Positions 1-6,480 of a DNA stretch of 14,255 bases are shown in pieces (position 1 is the stretch's first letter; each line of letters opens with the position of its first letter). Below the pieces are notes generated by a model, which saw only the letters and a program-made list of their open reading frames with translations, had not been told where the DNA came from and searched no databases. The position numbers were made by a program, and so were the translations under genes. Origin of the DNA: an uncultured Dialister sp. (GTDB lineage: Bacteria > Bacillota > Negativicutes > Veillonellales > Dialisteraceae); assembly GCA_934178345.1 (NCBI GenBank), contig CAKPQG010000036.1, positions 1 to 14,255 on the forward strand, in the 5' to 3' direction.

Positions 1-1014
1 CTCATGGGAGACATGGCAGGTGGCAGTGCAGCAACCGGTGCATTGTCAGGTGGCGTAAATGAATATGTGATGGGGTATCTGACCAAAACCAAAGGCAAAG
101 ACTGGGTACAGGAACACCCGGATACCGTACAATGGATCAGCGCTGGAGTAGGAGCCGCTATAGGAGCCTCTGCCAAAGATATGGCTACAGGGGCCAATGT
201 TGCTCTAGATGCCTCTAAATGGAACTATTTAGGCTTTGGCATGGATACCACACCATTGCTAAAGAGAACGCTGAAGAGTAAAACCGGACAAGCACTTTCT
301 GAAGAAGAGTGGAATAAAATCCGTTTTGACCTGATACGTATAGCAGCGGAAGCAGACTTATTTGGTGCAGAATCTGATCAATTAGAAATAGGTAATGAAA
401 CGGCTAAACAGAATGTACGAAATTATTTAGTTGGCAAAGGCTTTACAATTGACAGTACAGAGGAATTTATTACTGGCTATGATAGCTGGGTAAGAGATTT
501 GCAAAAACGTATGAACGGTATTCCTAGGTTTAAAGGACTACCACAAGTAACTGTTATTGCCTCTCAAATAAAAGACGGTACATTAGATATACAGGATGTA
601 GCATGGGATAAGAGTCAAGATATCCTAACATCAACCGGTCTATCCTGGGGCGCTGCTAATTGGTATGAAGCAGAGTACGGATATTTAAGCCGTAAAGAGG
701 CAGAACAAATCGGACAAGAAATGAGCAATGCAACCATGAAAGCGTGGGGAAGCATTGCCTATCTGAAAGAGGTTTGTGGTAACCATAAACGGTACAATTC
801 TTTTGAAAATGCATTGCGGGCAGATGGCTATGATACATTGCCAATAACTGTCGGAATTGTAACATCTTCTATTTTAGCAACACGAGGTCCTTATATTCAG
901 TTTATAGGCGTAGGAATGACAGGTACAGCAGCGACTTGGTATGCTAAAAATAAGAAAGAAACACTATCTAAAAATGCGCCAAATGTGGATAATCAAGAAA
1001 ATAGAGGTGAGTAA
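1..1014 (+). CDS. C-terminal part of a CdiA/filamentous haemagglutinin-type toxin (5' end outside window)
   Basis: The frame is open at base 1, so this is the 3' end of a longer gene. Counting from the ATG at 4, residues 1-70 are Gly/Ala-rich and carry a GALSGGVNEY stretch, the kind of pre-toxin segment found in contact-dependent inhibition (CdiA) and other two-partner-secreted haemagglutinins. SKWNYLG (71-77) lies where such proteins switch from the conserved stalk to the variable toxin; that boundary is my inference. The remaining ~260 residues resemble no nuclease, deaminase or protease I can recognise. Residues 278-314 hold two hydrophobic, Gly/Thr-rich stretches broken by RGP, so membrane insertion is possible. 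The stop is 2 nt from the next gene, whose ribosome binding site (GAGGTG, 1004-1009) lies inside this gene, the usual toxin/immunity arrangement. The family call is fairly sure; the toxic activity is unknown. Confidence 0.75.
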   Translation, partial: LMGDMAGGSAATGALSGGVNEYVMGYLTKTKGKDWVQEHPDTVQWISAGVGAAIGASAKDMATGANVALDASKWNYLGFGMDTTPLLKRTLKSKTGQALSEEEWNKIRFDLIRIAAEADLFGAESDQLEIGNETAKQNVRNYLVGKGFTIDSTEEFITGYDSWVRDLQKRMNGIPRFKGLPQVTVIASQIKDGTLDIQDVAWDKSQDILTSTGLSWGAANWYEAEYGYLSRKEAEQIGQEMSNATMKAWGSIAYLKEVCGNHKRYNSFENALRADGYDTLPITVGIVTSSILATRGPYIQFIGVGMTGTAATWYAKNKKETLSKNAPNVDNQENRGE

Positions 1015-1016
1015 TT

Positions 1017-1406
1017 ATGTTTTTTCACTCGCTGTTATTTGATGCGTTATTGCTAATTTCTTCTGTGCTTTTTGCCAAACATTATCTTTTCAAGAAAGAT
1101 TTAACTGATAATGATATCCTTCTTATAAATTATTCCTCTAATTGGATTAGAATAGTAATAGTTATTACCTTATTGGCGGAAATTGGATATATTATTGGGA
1201 CTGATATTGGTTTGCTAAATGGATTGTATTACATACACAGTCTTATTCTTTGTGGAATTACTATATATATTAGTGCAGTTTGGGATATTTATATAGAATA
1301 CAAACATGGCCCTAAAAATTATCAATATGTTGAAACTTTAAAAATTCGGTTACAGGCAGCAATAGCACTTCCCCTTATCATTATTATAATGTACATTTTT
1401 TATTAG
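1017..1406 (+). CDS. Probable membrane immunity protein paired with the upstream toxin
   Basis: This 129-residue protein is very hydrophobic, with about four membrane segments (roughly residues 5-24, 43-62, 70-92 and 112-128) and Lys-rich patches at 26-28 and 96-109. There is no cleavable signal peptide or known domain. The ATG is 2 nt after the toxin stop and 7 nt after GAGGTG, so the two genes should be translationally coupled. The gene is strikingly AT-rich, as are many CDI immunity genes. In known CDI systems, toxins that permeabilise the inner membrane are neutralised by integral membrane immunity proteins, whereas nuclease toxins have soluble ones. I therefore infer that this protein protects against a membrane-acting toxin. 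The immunity role rests only on position, size and composition; it could be an unrelated small membrane protein. Confidence 0.6.
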   Translation: MFFHSLLFDALLLISSVLFAKHYLFKKDLTDNDILLINYSSNWIRIVIVITLLAEIGYIIGTDIGLLNGLYYIHSLILCGITIYISAVWDIYIEYKHGPKNYQYVETLKIRLQAAIALPLIIIIMYIFY

Positions 1407-1411
1407 GATAA

Positions 1412-1660
1412 TGGATAAGGAGAGAAGTCTATGAAACCATTACCAAGGGAAAAGACTCCTTGAATCATATCAGCGAGAAAGGCATGCTAGGTATAAAAGT
1501 AGGGATAGGTTCCAGTGCGTTCAAAGCAACCTCCCACACAGAAACCACCGAAGCTGTAGGAAGTAACCTCGTGGCCAAAGGGGATATGAAAATCACGGCT
1601 AAGAAAGATATGGGAATGAAAGGTTCTACACGCCAAAAACACCTCCCTATGAGCGACTGA
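1412..1660 (+). pseudogene. Orphan fragment of a CdiA/haemagglutinin repeat region
   Basis: An open stretch without a credible start begins just after the immunity gene (in-frame stop at 1409). It encodes ETTEAVGSNLVAKGDMKITA followed by KKDMGMKGST, the beta-helix haemagglutinin repeat pattern (GS-L-A-GD-I-A--D--I-GS) of the stalk of CdiA/FHA proteins, not of a toxin tip. A ribosome-binding-like AAGGAGAG (1417-1424) and ATG (1431) precede it, but that ATG is in another frame and gives only 10 codons. The frame runs to 1657 and the stop codon TGA (1658-1660) is the first three bases of the adjoining insertion sequence. This is probably a displaced piece of a cdiA gene left by recombination and capped by the IS. 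Confidence 0.65.
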
Positions 1661-2055
1661 TCAGCCCCTGTCAAGGTAGACATGGCAAATATCTAAAAAA
1701 ATTACTGCCGTAAATTCCATGTTGGTGTTTTAGCATCAGCATGGGATTTGCGGCATTTTGTTATGCCGCGAATTTTGCTTTGTATTTCTGAATCCGTTTG
1801 TTCTCGGTAATCGGGAACTGTTCCGGGTTCTTCGCGTGCAGAGCTGCCGTGCGAACTTCTATTGGCGTCCTGACTCTAAATCGTTCCTGAAAACGTTCGT
1901 CATTGTAAAAATGGACGTATTGATCGATGGCCGAACGCAGCTCGTCACCGCTACTGAACTTATTCAGGGAATACATCTCTGCCTTCCCAATTCCCCAGAA
2001 CCCTTCCAATGGGCAATGATCGATGCAATGCCCAACGCGGAACATGGATTACTCC
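1658..2055 (-). mobile_element. Decayed 3' end of an IS3-family insertion sequence
   Basis: Bases 1658-2055 match 13855-14251 closely and in the same orientation. The shared sequence starts abruptly at TGATCAGCCCCTGTCAAGG in both places, with different flanks, which marks the right terminal end (TG... at the tip, as in IS3 elements). The other end is missing: similarity stops at 2055 and unrelated sequence follows. Two stem-loops lie just inside the end: CCATGTTGGTG/CATCAGCATGG (1717-1744, with G-U pairs) and GCGGCAT/ATGCCGC (1750-1769), the second overlapping the transposase stop codon. Confidence 0.8.
1761..2055 (-). pseudogene. IS3-family transposase (OrfB) C-terminal remnant
   Basis: The translation ends with the C-terminal part of an IS3-type DDE transposase: VGHCIDHCPLEGFWG, then KAEMYSLNKFSS and HFYNDERFQERF. 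The Glu of PLEGFWG corresponds to the last catalytic residue of the DDE triad. Compared with the copy at 13957-14255, codon CAA (before Ser-Met) has become TAA at 2050-2052, and several missense changes are present (N to H beside the catalytic region, Y to D in the FYN motif). The upstream two thirds of the gene, including both catalytic Asp residues, are absent. It cannot encode an active enzyme. Confidence 0.8.
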
Positions 2056-2066
2056 TTTTAGCCATT

Positions 2067-2120
2067 AAAAAAATCCCCCTAAAGCAGTTTAGTTATTTAC
2101 CGTGTCTGCTTTAGGGGGAT
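2067..2120 (-). terminator. Rho-independent terminator of the clpP-clpX unit
   Basis: A perfect 14 bp stem (2073-2086 with 2107-2120, ATCCCCCTAAAGCA) closes a 20 nt loop. On the minus strand it is followed by a run of seven T (2067-2073). It lies 28 nt after the clpX stop, exactly where transcription of the clp genes should end. Confidence 0.9.
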
Positions 2121-2147
2121 CATATCAAAGTTACAGGGAGGTGTTTT

Positions 2148-3395
2148 TTATTTTTCTGCCGCTTTCCGTTCCAGCAGCGGATCGGTGTGGTTCACCACGT
2201 TGTCTTCCGTGATGGTGCATTTCACGACGTCCTTCATGCCGGGGATCTCATACATGACTTTCTGCATGATCTTCTCGATGATCGCGCGGAGGCCGCGGGC
2301 ACCGGTATTGCGCTCGATCGCCTGGCGGGCGATGGCGTGGATGGCAGCGTCTTCGATGACGAGCTCTACGCCGTCCATGGCCAGCAGTTTCTTGTACTGC
2401 TTGACGAGGGCATTCTTCGGTTCGGTCAGGATTTTGACGAGTGCCTCTTCCTTCAGCGGGTGAAGGGCGACGATGACGGGGAGACGGCCGATGAATTCGG
2501 GGATGAGACCGAATTTCAGAAGGTCTTCCGGCTGGACCTGCTGGAGGAGCTCGTCCATGTCTTTGTCTTCTGCTTTCTCGATATCGGCGCCGAAGCCCAT
2601 GACGCTTTTGGTGAGACGGCTGTCGATGACTTTATCGAGGCCAGCGAAGGCGCCGCCGCAGATGAAGAGGATGTTGCTGGTGTCGATCTGGATCATTTCC
2701 TGATTCGGATGCTTGCGTCCGCCCTGCGGCGGCACGTTCGCCACGGTGCCTTCCAGGATCTTCAGAAGAGCCTGCTGGACGCCTTCGCCGGAGACGTCGC
2801 GGGTGATGGAGACGTTCTCGGTCTTCTTAGCGATCTTGTCGATTTCATCGATGTAGATGATGCCGCGCTGGGCTTTCTCGATGTCATAGTCCGCAGCCTG
2901 AATGAGGCGGAGGAGGATGTTCTCGACGTCATCCCCGACATAGCCGGCCTGTGTGAGGGTGGTGGCATCGGAAATCGCAAAAGGCACATCGAGGTAACGG
3001 GCGAGGGTCTGGGCAAGGAGGGTCTTGCCGCTGCCGGTCGGCCCAAGCAGGATGATGTTGGATTTCTGCAGCTCTACGCCGTCATCTTCGCCTTTGAAAA
3101 AGAGGCGTTTGTAGTGATTGTACACGGCGACGGCCAGAGCAATCTTGGCATTGTCCTGCTCGATGACGTACTGATCGATATATTCTTTGATTTCTTCCGG
3201 TGTCGGCACCTTGGTGTCAGCGGGTTCTTTGCCCTGCTTTGCTTTGTTTTTCCGCTCTTCCAAAAGAATATTATGACAGATGTCGATGCATTCGCTGCAG
3301 ATGTAGACGCCGGGGCCGGTGACCATGTTTTCGACTTCGTCGCTGGATCGGCCGCAGAAGCTGCAGATCTTCGGTTCTTTATCTTCTCCGTTCAT
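2148..3395 (-). CDS. clpX: ATP-dependent Clp protease ATP-binding subunit ClpX
   Basis: ClpX is the AAA+ unfoldase that recognises tagged or damaged cytosolic proteins and feeds them into the ClpP chamber; its hexamer docks on ClpP. All diagnostic parts are visible in the 415 residues: N-terminal zinc-binding domain (C11, C14, C33, C36), Walker A GPTGSGKT (118-125), pore loop GYVG (151-154), Walker B IIYIDE (179-184), RKH loop (227-229), and sensor-2 GARGLR (365-370). The ClpP-docking loop reads MGF (266-268) where IGF is usual, a conservative change. Length is normal. AAAGGAG lies 6-7 nt before the ATG. The start is 12 nt after the clpP stop, so the two are co-transcribed; the strong terminator lies just after clpX. 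Confidence 0.98.
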   Translation of the reverse strand: MNGEDKEPKICSFCGRSSDEVENMVTGPGVYICSECIDICHNILLEERKNKAKQGKEPADTKVPTPEEIKEYIDQYVIEQDNAKIALAVAVYNHYKRLFFKGEDDGVELQKSNIILLGPTGSGKTLLAQTLARYLDVPFAISDATTLTQAGYVGDDVENILLRLIQAADYDIEKAQRGIIYIDEIDKIAKKTENVSITRDVSGEGVQQALLKILEGTVANVPPQGGRKHPNQEMIQIDTSNILFICGGAFAGLDKVIDSRLTKSVMGFGADIEKAEDKDMDELLQQVQPEDLLKFGLIPEFIGRLPVIVALHPLKEEALVKILTEPKNALVKQYKKLLAMDGVELVIEDAAIHAIARQAIERNTGARGLRAIIEKIMQKVMYEIPGMKDVVKCTITEDNVVNHTDPLLERKAAEK

Positions 3396-3407
3396 GGTCT
3401 TTCTCCT

Positions 3408-4013
3408 TTATTTCTGTGTCATTTTCGCCAGCTCATTGCGGGTGAGGATGTGGTCGATGAGGCCATAATCCTTCGCCATCTGGGCTGTCATGAAATTGTC
3501 GCGTTCGGTGTCGTTTTTGATGGTTTCAAGGGACTGTCCGCTGTGCTTGGCAAGGATGCCGTTCAGTTCTTCGCGCAGGCGGAGGATCTCTCTCGCATGG
3601 ATCTCGATCTCGGTCGCCTGTCCCTGTACGCCGCCCAGCGGCTGGTGGATCATGACATTCGCATGCGGGAGGGCATAGCGTTTGCCCTTCGCACCGGCGG
3701 TCAGGAGGACAGCCGCCATGCTGGCACAGGATCCGATACAGATGGTGGAAACATCCGGATGGATATACTGCATCGTATCATAAATCGCAAGGCCGGCGGT
3801 CACGACGCCGCCGGGGCTGTTGATGTAAAGATGGATATCTTTCGAAGGGTCTTCGGCTTCCAGAAAGAGAAGCTGCGCAATGATGACATTGGCCATATGG
3901 TCTTCAATCTGGCCGTCAAGGAATATGATGCGGTCCTTCAAAAGACGGGAATAAATATCATAGGAGCGCTCTCCGCGAGCGGTCTGTTCGACAACAATCG
4001 GTACATATGCCAT
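3408..4013 (-). CDS. clpP: ATP-dependent Clp protease proteolytic subunit ClpP
   Basis: ClpP is the serine peptidase that forms the tetradecameric degradation chamber used with ClpX. The catalytic triad is intact at Ser98 (GSCASM), His123 (MIHQP) and Asp172 (ERDNF), the same positions as in well-studied ClpP proteins. The substrate-binding strand INSPGG is at 64-69. The nucleophile motif GSCASM differs from the common GQAASM at two positions beside the serine. Total length of 201 residues is typical and there is only a very short N-terminal propeptide, if any. The ATG follows AAAGGGTG. A possible -10 (TATTAT on the minus strand, 4040-4045) is present, but there is no convincing -35; a heptamer repeat array begins only ~16 nt further upstream. 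Confidence 0.98.
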   Translation of the reverse strand: MAYVPIVVEQTARGERSYDIYSRLLKDRIIFLDGQIEDHMANVIIAQLLFLEAEDPSKDIHLYINSPGGVVTAGLAIYDTMQYIHPDVSTICIGSCASMAAVLLTAGAKGKRYALPHANVMIHQPLGGVQGQATEIEIHAREILRLREELNGILAKHSGQSLETIKNDTERDNFMTAQMAKDYGLIDHILTRNELAKMTQK

Positions 4014-4060
4014 GTGGTAACACCCTTTCTTTTGGTTGAATAATAGGTAGTGACTGCAGC

Positions 4061-4128
4061 CAGGGACTAGGGATTAGGGATTAGGGATTAGGGATTAGGA
4101 GTCTCACGTGACTGGTGACTGGTGACTA
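4061..4128 (-). repeat. Heptanucleotide tandem repeat array upstream of clpP
   Basis: Read on the plus strand as 7-nt units: CTAGGGA, TTAGGGA four times (the last loses a base), an interruption, then CTGGTGA twice. All units fit YTRGKGA; on the minus strand, in the direction of clpP, this is the TCMCYAR series. Units vary by transitions but keep the 7-nt length. Confidence 0.85.
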
Positions 4129-4163
4129 AATGCCAGCTCATGGCTTCGCCGCCATCTATACTC

Positions 4164-4265
4164 TGCGGCGCTTAGATCCTTCGACTCAGTTCTCATATTT
4201 TGAGATAAGCCATATTTTCTAACATACGACGTTTTTCTCCGCTCAGGATGACGAAATGCGCCGCA
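4164..4265. repeat. Interspersed ~100 bp repeat, copy A
   Basis: It is bounded by TGCGGCGC (4164-4171) and GCGCCGCA (4258-4265). Inside are TTAGATCCTTCGACTCAG at the left and CTCCGCTCAGGATGACG at the right. The same unit recurs at 6197-6293 and 7232-7379. The inner part is almost identical to the 7232 copy and differs more from the 6197 copy. Confidence 0.85.
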
Positions 4266-4385
4266 CCAGCACTTCTCACTCAAGAGCAGAGCTTTCATAC
4301 ACAATCCAGAGACAACATAGCCCTATGCCAAATCATAAAATTGAGATCGGGAACAAGCCTTTCCCCCATTTCCCCATATGTTCGA

Positions 4386-4414
4386 AAGAGACGCCGGTCA
4401 TCCCCGCGTCTCTT
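4386..4414 (-). terminator. Possible terminator hairpin downstream of tig
   Basis: AAGAGACG (4386-4393) pairs with CGTCTCTT (4407-4414), 46 nt beyond the tig stop. On the minus strand only three T follow, so the U-run is weak; the hairpin could instead stabilise the 3' end. Confidence 0.35.
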
Positions 4415-4459
4415 CCAATACACACTGCCGCAGCAGTAGTCATTCAATTTTATAAAGGA

Positions 4460-5938
4460 TTATTCCTTTTCAGCAGCCATGATGGTGTCGATGATTTCCG
4501 CTTTTTTCGCTTTGGATTCGATGGCGATGCCTTTTTCCTGTGCGTAAGCTTTGAGATCCTTGACGGTCATAGCATTGAAGTCTTCTTCGGTCTTCGGAGC
4601 TGCTGCTTCTGCAACCGGAGCTTCTTCTGCTTCTTTCTTATCTGCTTCTGCTTTTTTAGCAGCACCGTAGATGAAAGCAGCTGCTTTCTTGCGAAGGACG
4701 GAGTTGATCAGCATGTTCACGCGGCCTTCTTCTTTGATGATCTTCATGACATCTTTCGGGTCAGCGTTGAACTGATGAGCCATGCTGTAGACTTCCATGG
4801 AGAGGTCCTGGTTTGTTACATCGAGTTCTTCTTTTTCTGCGATGGTTTCGAGGACAAGGCCCTGACGAACCTGTTCTTCAGCGGTCTTTTCGTAGTTCTT
4901 ACGGAGCTGTTCTTCGGTCTGTCCGATGTTCTTCAGGTAGTCAGCGAGCTTCATGTCTCTGGATTCGAGGTTCATGGAGATCTCTTCGACGATCTCGTCA
5001 ATGCGCTGGTCGACCATTTCCTGCGGGATGTCGACCTTGGCATTGGCTACCGCCTGTGCTACGAGGGCTTCATGGTAGGCTTCTTCTGCCTGCTGGATAG
5101 CCTGCAGCTGCATCTGCTGCTTCACAGAAGCCTTCAGGTCGTCCATCTTATCGAACTGGCAGATGGATTTTGCGAAAGCATCATCGAGAGCCGGGAGCTG
5201 TTTGCGTTTTACATCATTGATGTGAACTTTGAATTCTGCTTCTTTGCCTTTGAGAGCATCGACGAAGTAGGTTTCCGGGAAGGTGACCTTGACTTCTACA
5301 TCATCGCCTGCTTTATGGCCTTCGAGCTGTTCTTCAAAGCCCGGGATGAAGCTCTGGGAGCCGATTTCCAGCGGATAGGTCTTGCCTTCGCCGCCTTCGA
5401 ACGGTTTGCCGTCTACAAAGCCCTTGAAGTCGATGACAGCGTAGTCGCCTTTGGCAAGGACAGCGCCTTCTTCTGCCTTTTCGAGGCGTGCGCTCTGTTC
5501 AGCTGCTTTTTTCAGTTCAGCTTCGACCTGTGCATCGGAAACTTCCGGTTCTTCATGGGCTGCTTCGAGGCCTTTGTATTCGCCCAGTTCTACTTCCGGA
5601 CGTTTTACAAAAGTAGCGGTGAACTTTGCGCCTTCGGTTTCAGAGAAGAGATCTTCCTTCACATCTGCCTGGGTGATCGGGATGATTTTTTCCTGCTGCA
5701 TAGCTTCGGAGAGGGCGCCATTGATGACGATGTCTTTCGCTTCAGCGACGACAGCTTCTTTGCCGAAATGCATTTCCAGGACTTTGCGGCTTGCCTTGCC
5801 TTTACGGAAACCCGGGATTCTGACCTGATTCGCAATGCGGGCTACAGCCTGCTTGAATCCTTTCTGTACAGCTTCTGCCGGCAGTTCAATGGCGAGAGAT
5901 ACCTTGTGCTGATCCAGTGCCTCTACTTTTACGTTCAT
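4460..5938 (-). CDS. tig: Trigger factor, ribosome-associated chaperone/prolyl isomerase, with extra C-terminal SAP/HeH-like domain
   Basis: Trigger factor binds at the ribosome exit tunnel, shields nascent chains and catalyses prolyl isomerisation. Residues 1-115 form the ribosome-binding domain with GFRKGKAS at 43-50 (usual signature GFRxGKxP). The FKBP-like domain spans about 163-247 (GDYAVIDFKGFVDG through FKVHINDVK). The helical arm domain with the substrate cradle follows to about 425. The protein is 492 residues, longer than the usual 425-450: after an Ala/Glu/Lys-rich linker (427-448) comes MTVKDLKAYAQEKGIAI...KKAEIIDTI (457-487), which resembles the Rho N-terminal/SAP/HeH helix-extended-helix fold that binds nucleic acid. 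The start follows AAGGAGG by 11 nt. It stands upstream of clpP-clpX on the same strand, the common Firmicute order, but a 446 nt gap separates them and it has its own promoter. Confidence 0.96.
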   Translation of the reverse strand: MNVKVEALDQHKVSLAIELPAEAVQKGFKQAVARIANQVRIPGFRKGKASRKVLEMHFGKEAVVAEAKDIVINGALSEAMQQEKIIPITQADVKEDLFSETEGAKFTATFVKRPEVELGEYKGLEAAHEEPEVSDAQVEAELKKAAEQSARLEKAEEGAVLAKGDYAVIDFKGFVDGKPFEGGEGKTYPLEIGSQSFIPGFEEQLEGHKAGDDVEVKVTFPETYFVDALKGKEAEFKVHINDVKRKQLPALDDAFAKSICQFDKMDDLKASVKQQMQLQAIQQAEEAYHEALVAQAVANAKVDIPQEMVDQRIDEIVEEISMNLESRDMKLADYLKNIGQTEEQLRKNYEKTAEEQVRQGLVLETIAEKEELDVTNQDLSMEVYSMAHQFNADPKDVMKIIKEEGRVNMLINSVLRKKAAAFIYGAAKKAEADKKEAEEAPVAEAAAPKTEEDFNAMTVKDLKAYAQEKGIAIESKAKKAEIIDTIMAAEKE

Positions 5939-5958
5939 AAAAATTATTCCTCCTTAAG

Positions 5959-5973
5959 TCGGTTTTTCCGACA
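5959..5973 (-). promoter_or_regulatory. Small stem-loop in the tig leader next to the ribosome binding site
   Basis: GTCGG-TTTTT-CCGAC forms a perfect 5 bp stem whose edge lies 2 nt from the Shine-Dalgarno sequence AAGGAGG (5950-5956). It may affect translation or mRNA stability; function is not established. Confidence 0.4.
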
Positions 5974-6023
5974 ATATTGAACCATTCTTTTATTTTTACA
6001 AAATACGCTAAATCGCAAGATAT

Positions 6024-6052
6024 ATTCTACCACACTTGTTTAGAAAATACAA
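6024..6052 (-). promoter_or_regulatory. Sigma-A type promoter of tig
   Basis: On the minus strand TTGTAT (6047-6052), a 17 nt spacer, then TAGAAT (6024-6029) preceded by TGG, giving an extended -10. The surrounding DNA is AT-rich. Transcription would start about 80 nt upstream of the tig ATG. Confidence 0.65.
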
Positions 6053-6120
6053 ATTTTACGTTTCTTTGATTGCTTTTCTTTATCTCTGACAGTATGATAG
6101 AGGAAATTGAATCGGGGTGC

Positions 6121-6204
6121 GGGGCTAGCCCGTGGGGCGTGCCGTCCCTTGATTGGGGATGAAAGCTCTGCTCGAATTAGGAATTAGGAATGGTGGTGCG
6201 GCGC
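6121..6204 (+). repeat. 'GGTTAGCCC' family repeat, copy with AATTAGG units
   Basis: The block GGCTAGCCCGTGGGGCGTGC...GATGAAAGCTCTGCTCGAATTAGGAATTAGGAATGGTGGTGCGGCGC (described in pieces) matches blocks at 9587-9710, 12164-12290 and, inverted, 11232-11353. The AATTAGG part is itself a 7-nt tandem repeat. The stretch 6053-6120 between this and the tig promoter shows nothing recognisable. Confidence 0.75.
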
Positions 6205-6293
6205 CAGATCCTTCGACTCAGTTCTCACTGTTCCGCCTTTACATGATCGAACATCCGACATTTCACTCCGCTCAGGATGACGAAATGCGCCGC
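6197..6293. repeat. Interspersed ~100 bp repeat, copy B
   Basis: TGCGGCGC (6197-6204) to GCGCCGC (6287-6293), with AGATCCTTCGACTCAG near the left and CTCCGCTCAGGATGACG near the right. The centre differs from copies A and C. It overlaps the end of the preceding repeat by sharing its TGCGGCGC. Confidence 0.8.
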
Positions 6294-6316
6294 GGAGTTT
6301 CGATAGCGCTTCGCGC

Positions 6317-6469
6317 GCATCGTCATTTTGAGCGTAGCCGAGGGTCTTTATTGCAGAACACTTATCGCCTAATGTGAGGCGGCACCAAGACATCGTTTCC
6401 CCTCAGCGCATACACGCTGATTCCCGCAGTGCAAGAAAGATCCCTCGGCTGCGCTCGGGATGACGATGC
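6317..6469. mobile_element. MITE-like 153 bp inverted-repeat element, copy 1
   Basis: The two ends are inverted copies of about 33 bp: GCATCGTCATTTTGAGCG at the left and the complement of CGCTCGGGATGACGATGC at the right, continuing through (A)GCCGAGGG. The interior contains CAGCGCATACACGCTGATTC. The whole unit, inverted, matches 13623-13774. It has no coding capacity. Confidence 0.75.
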
Positions 6470-6480
6470 CGGAGAAATCC

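Larger units (their letters stand above)
4014..4459. other. Intergenic gap between tig and clpP, mostly repeats
   Basis: This gap of 446 nt holds no gene. It contains the heptamer array (4061-4128), the ~100 bp 'GATCCTTCGACTCAG' repeat (4164-4265), and a faded minus-strand copy of the 'GGTTAGCCC' repeat family at about 4257-4345 (GAAAGCTCTGCTC followed later by GGTGCGGCGC on the minus strand). A stem-loop lies at 4386-4414. Confidence 0.7.

Noticed and set aside
1758..2114. A 118-codon plus-strand frame over the IS remnant
   Set aside because: It runs antisense to the transposase remnant and through the clpX terminator; no family resemblance.
2187..4043. A 618-codon open frame on the plus strand opposite clpX and clpP
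   Set aside because: It is a shadow of two clear genes with GC-rich codon use; the protein is low-complexity (F, D, V rich) and spans both genes and their gap without a ribosome binding site.
4061..4128. TTAGGGA repeats as telomere or replication-end sequence
   Set aside because: The resemblance to telomeric repeats is superficial; the arrays are short, degenerate and scattered between genes in the middle of the segment.
4256..5980. A 574-codon open frame on the plus strand opposite tig
   Set aside because: Phe/Ser/Asp-rich antisense shadow of the trigger factor gene, starting in repeat DNA.
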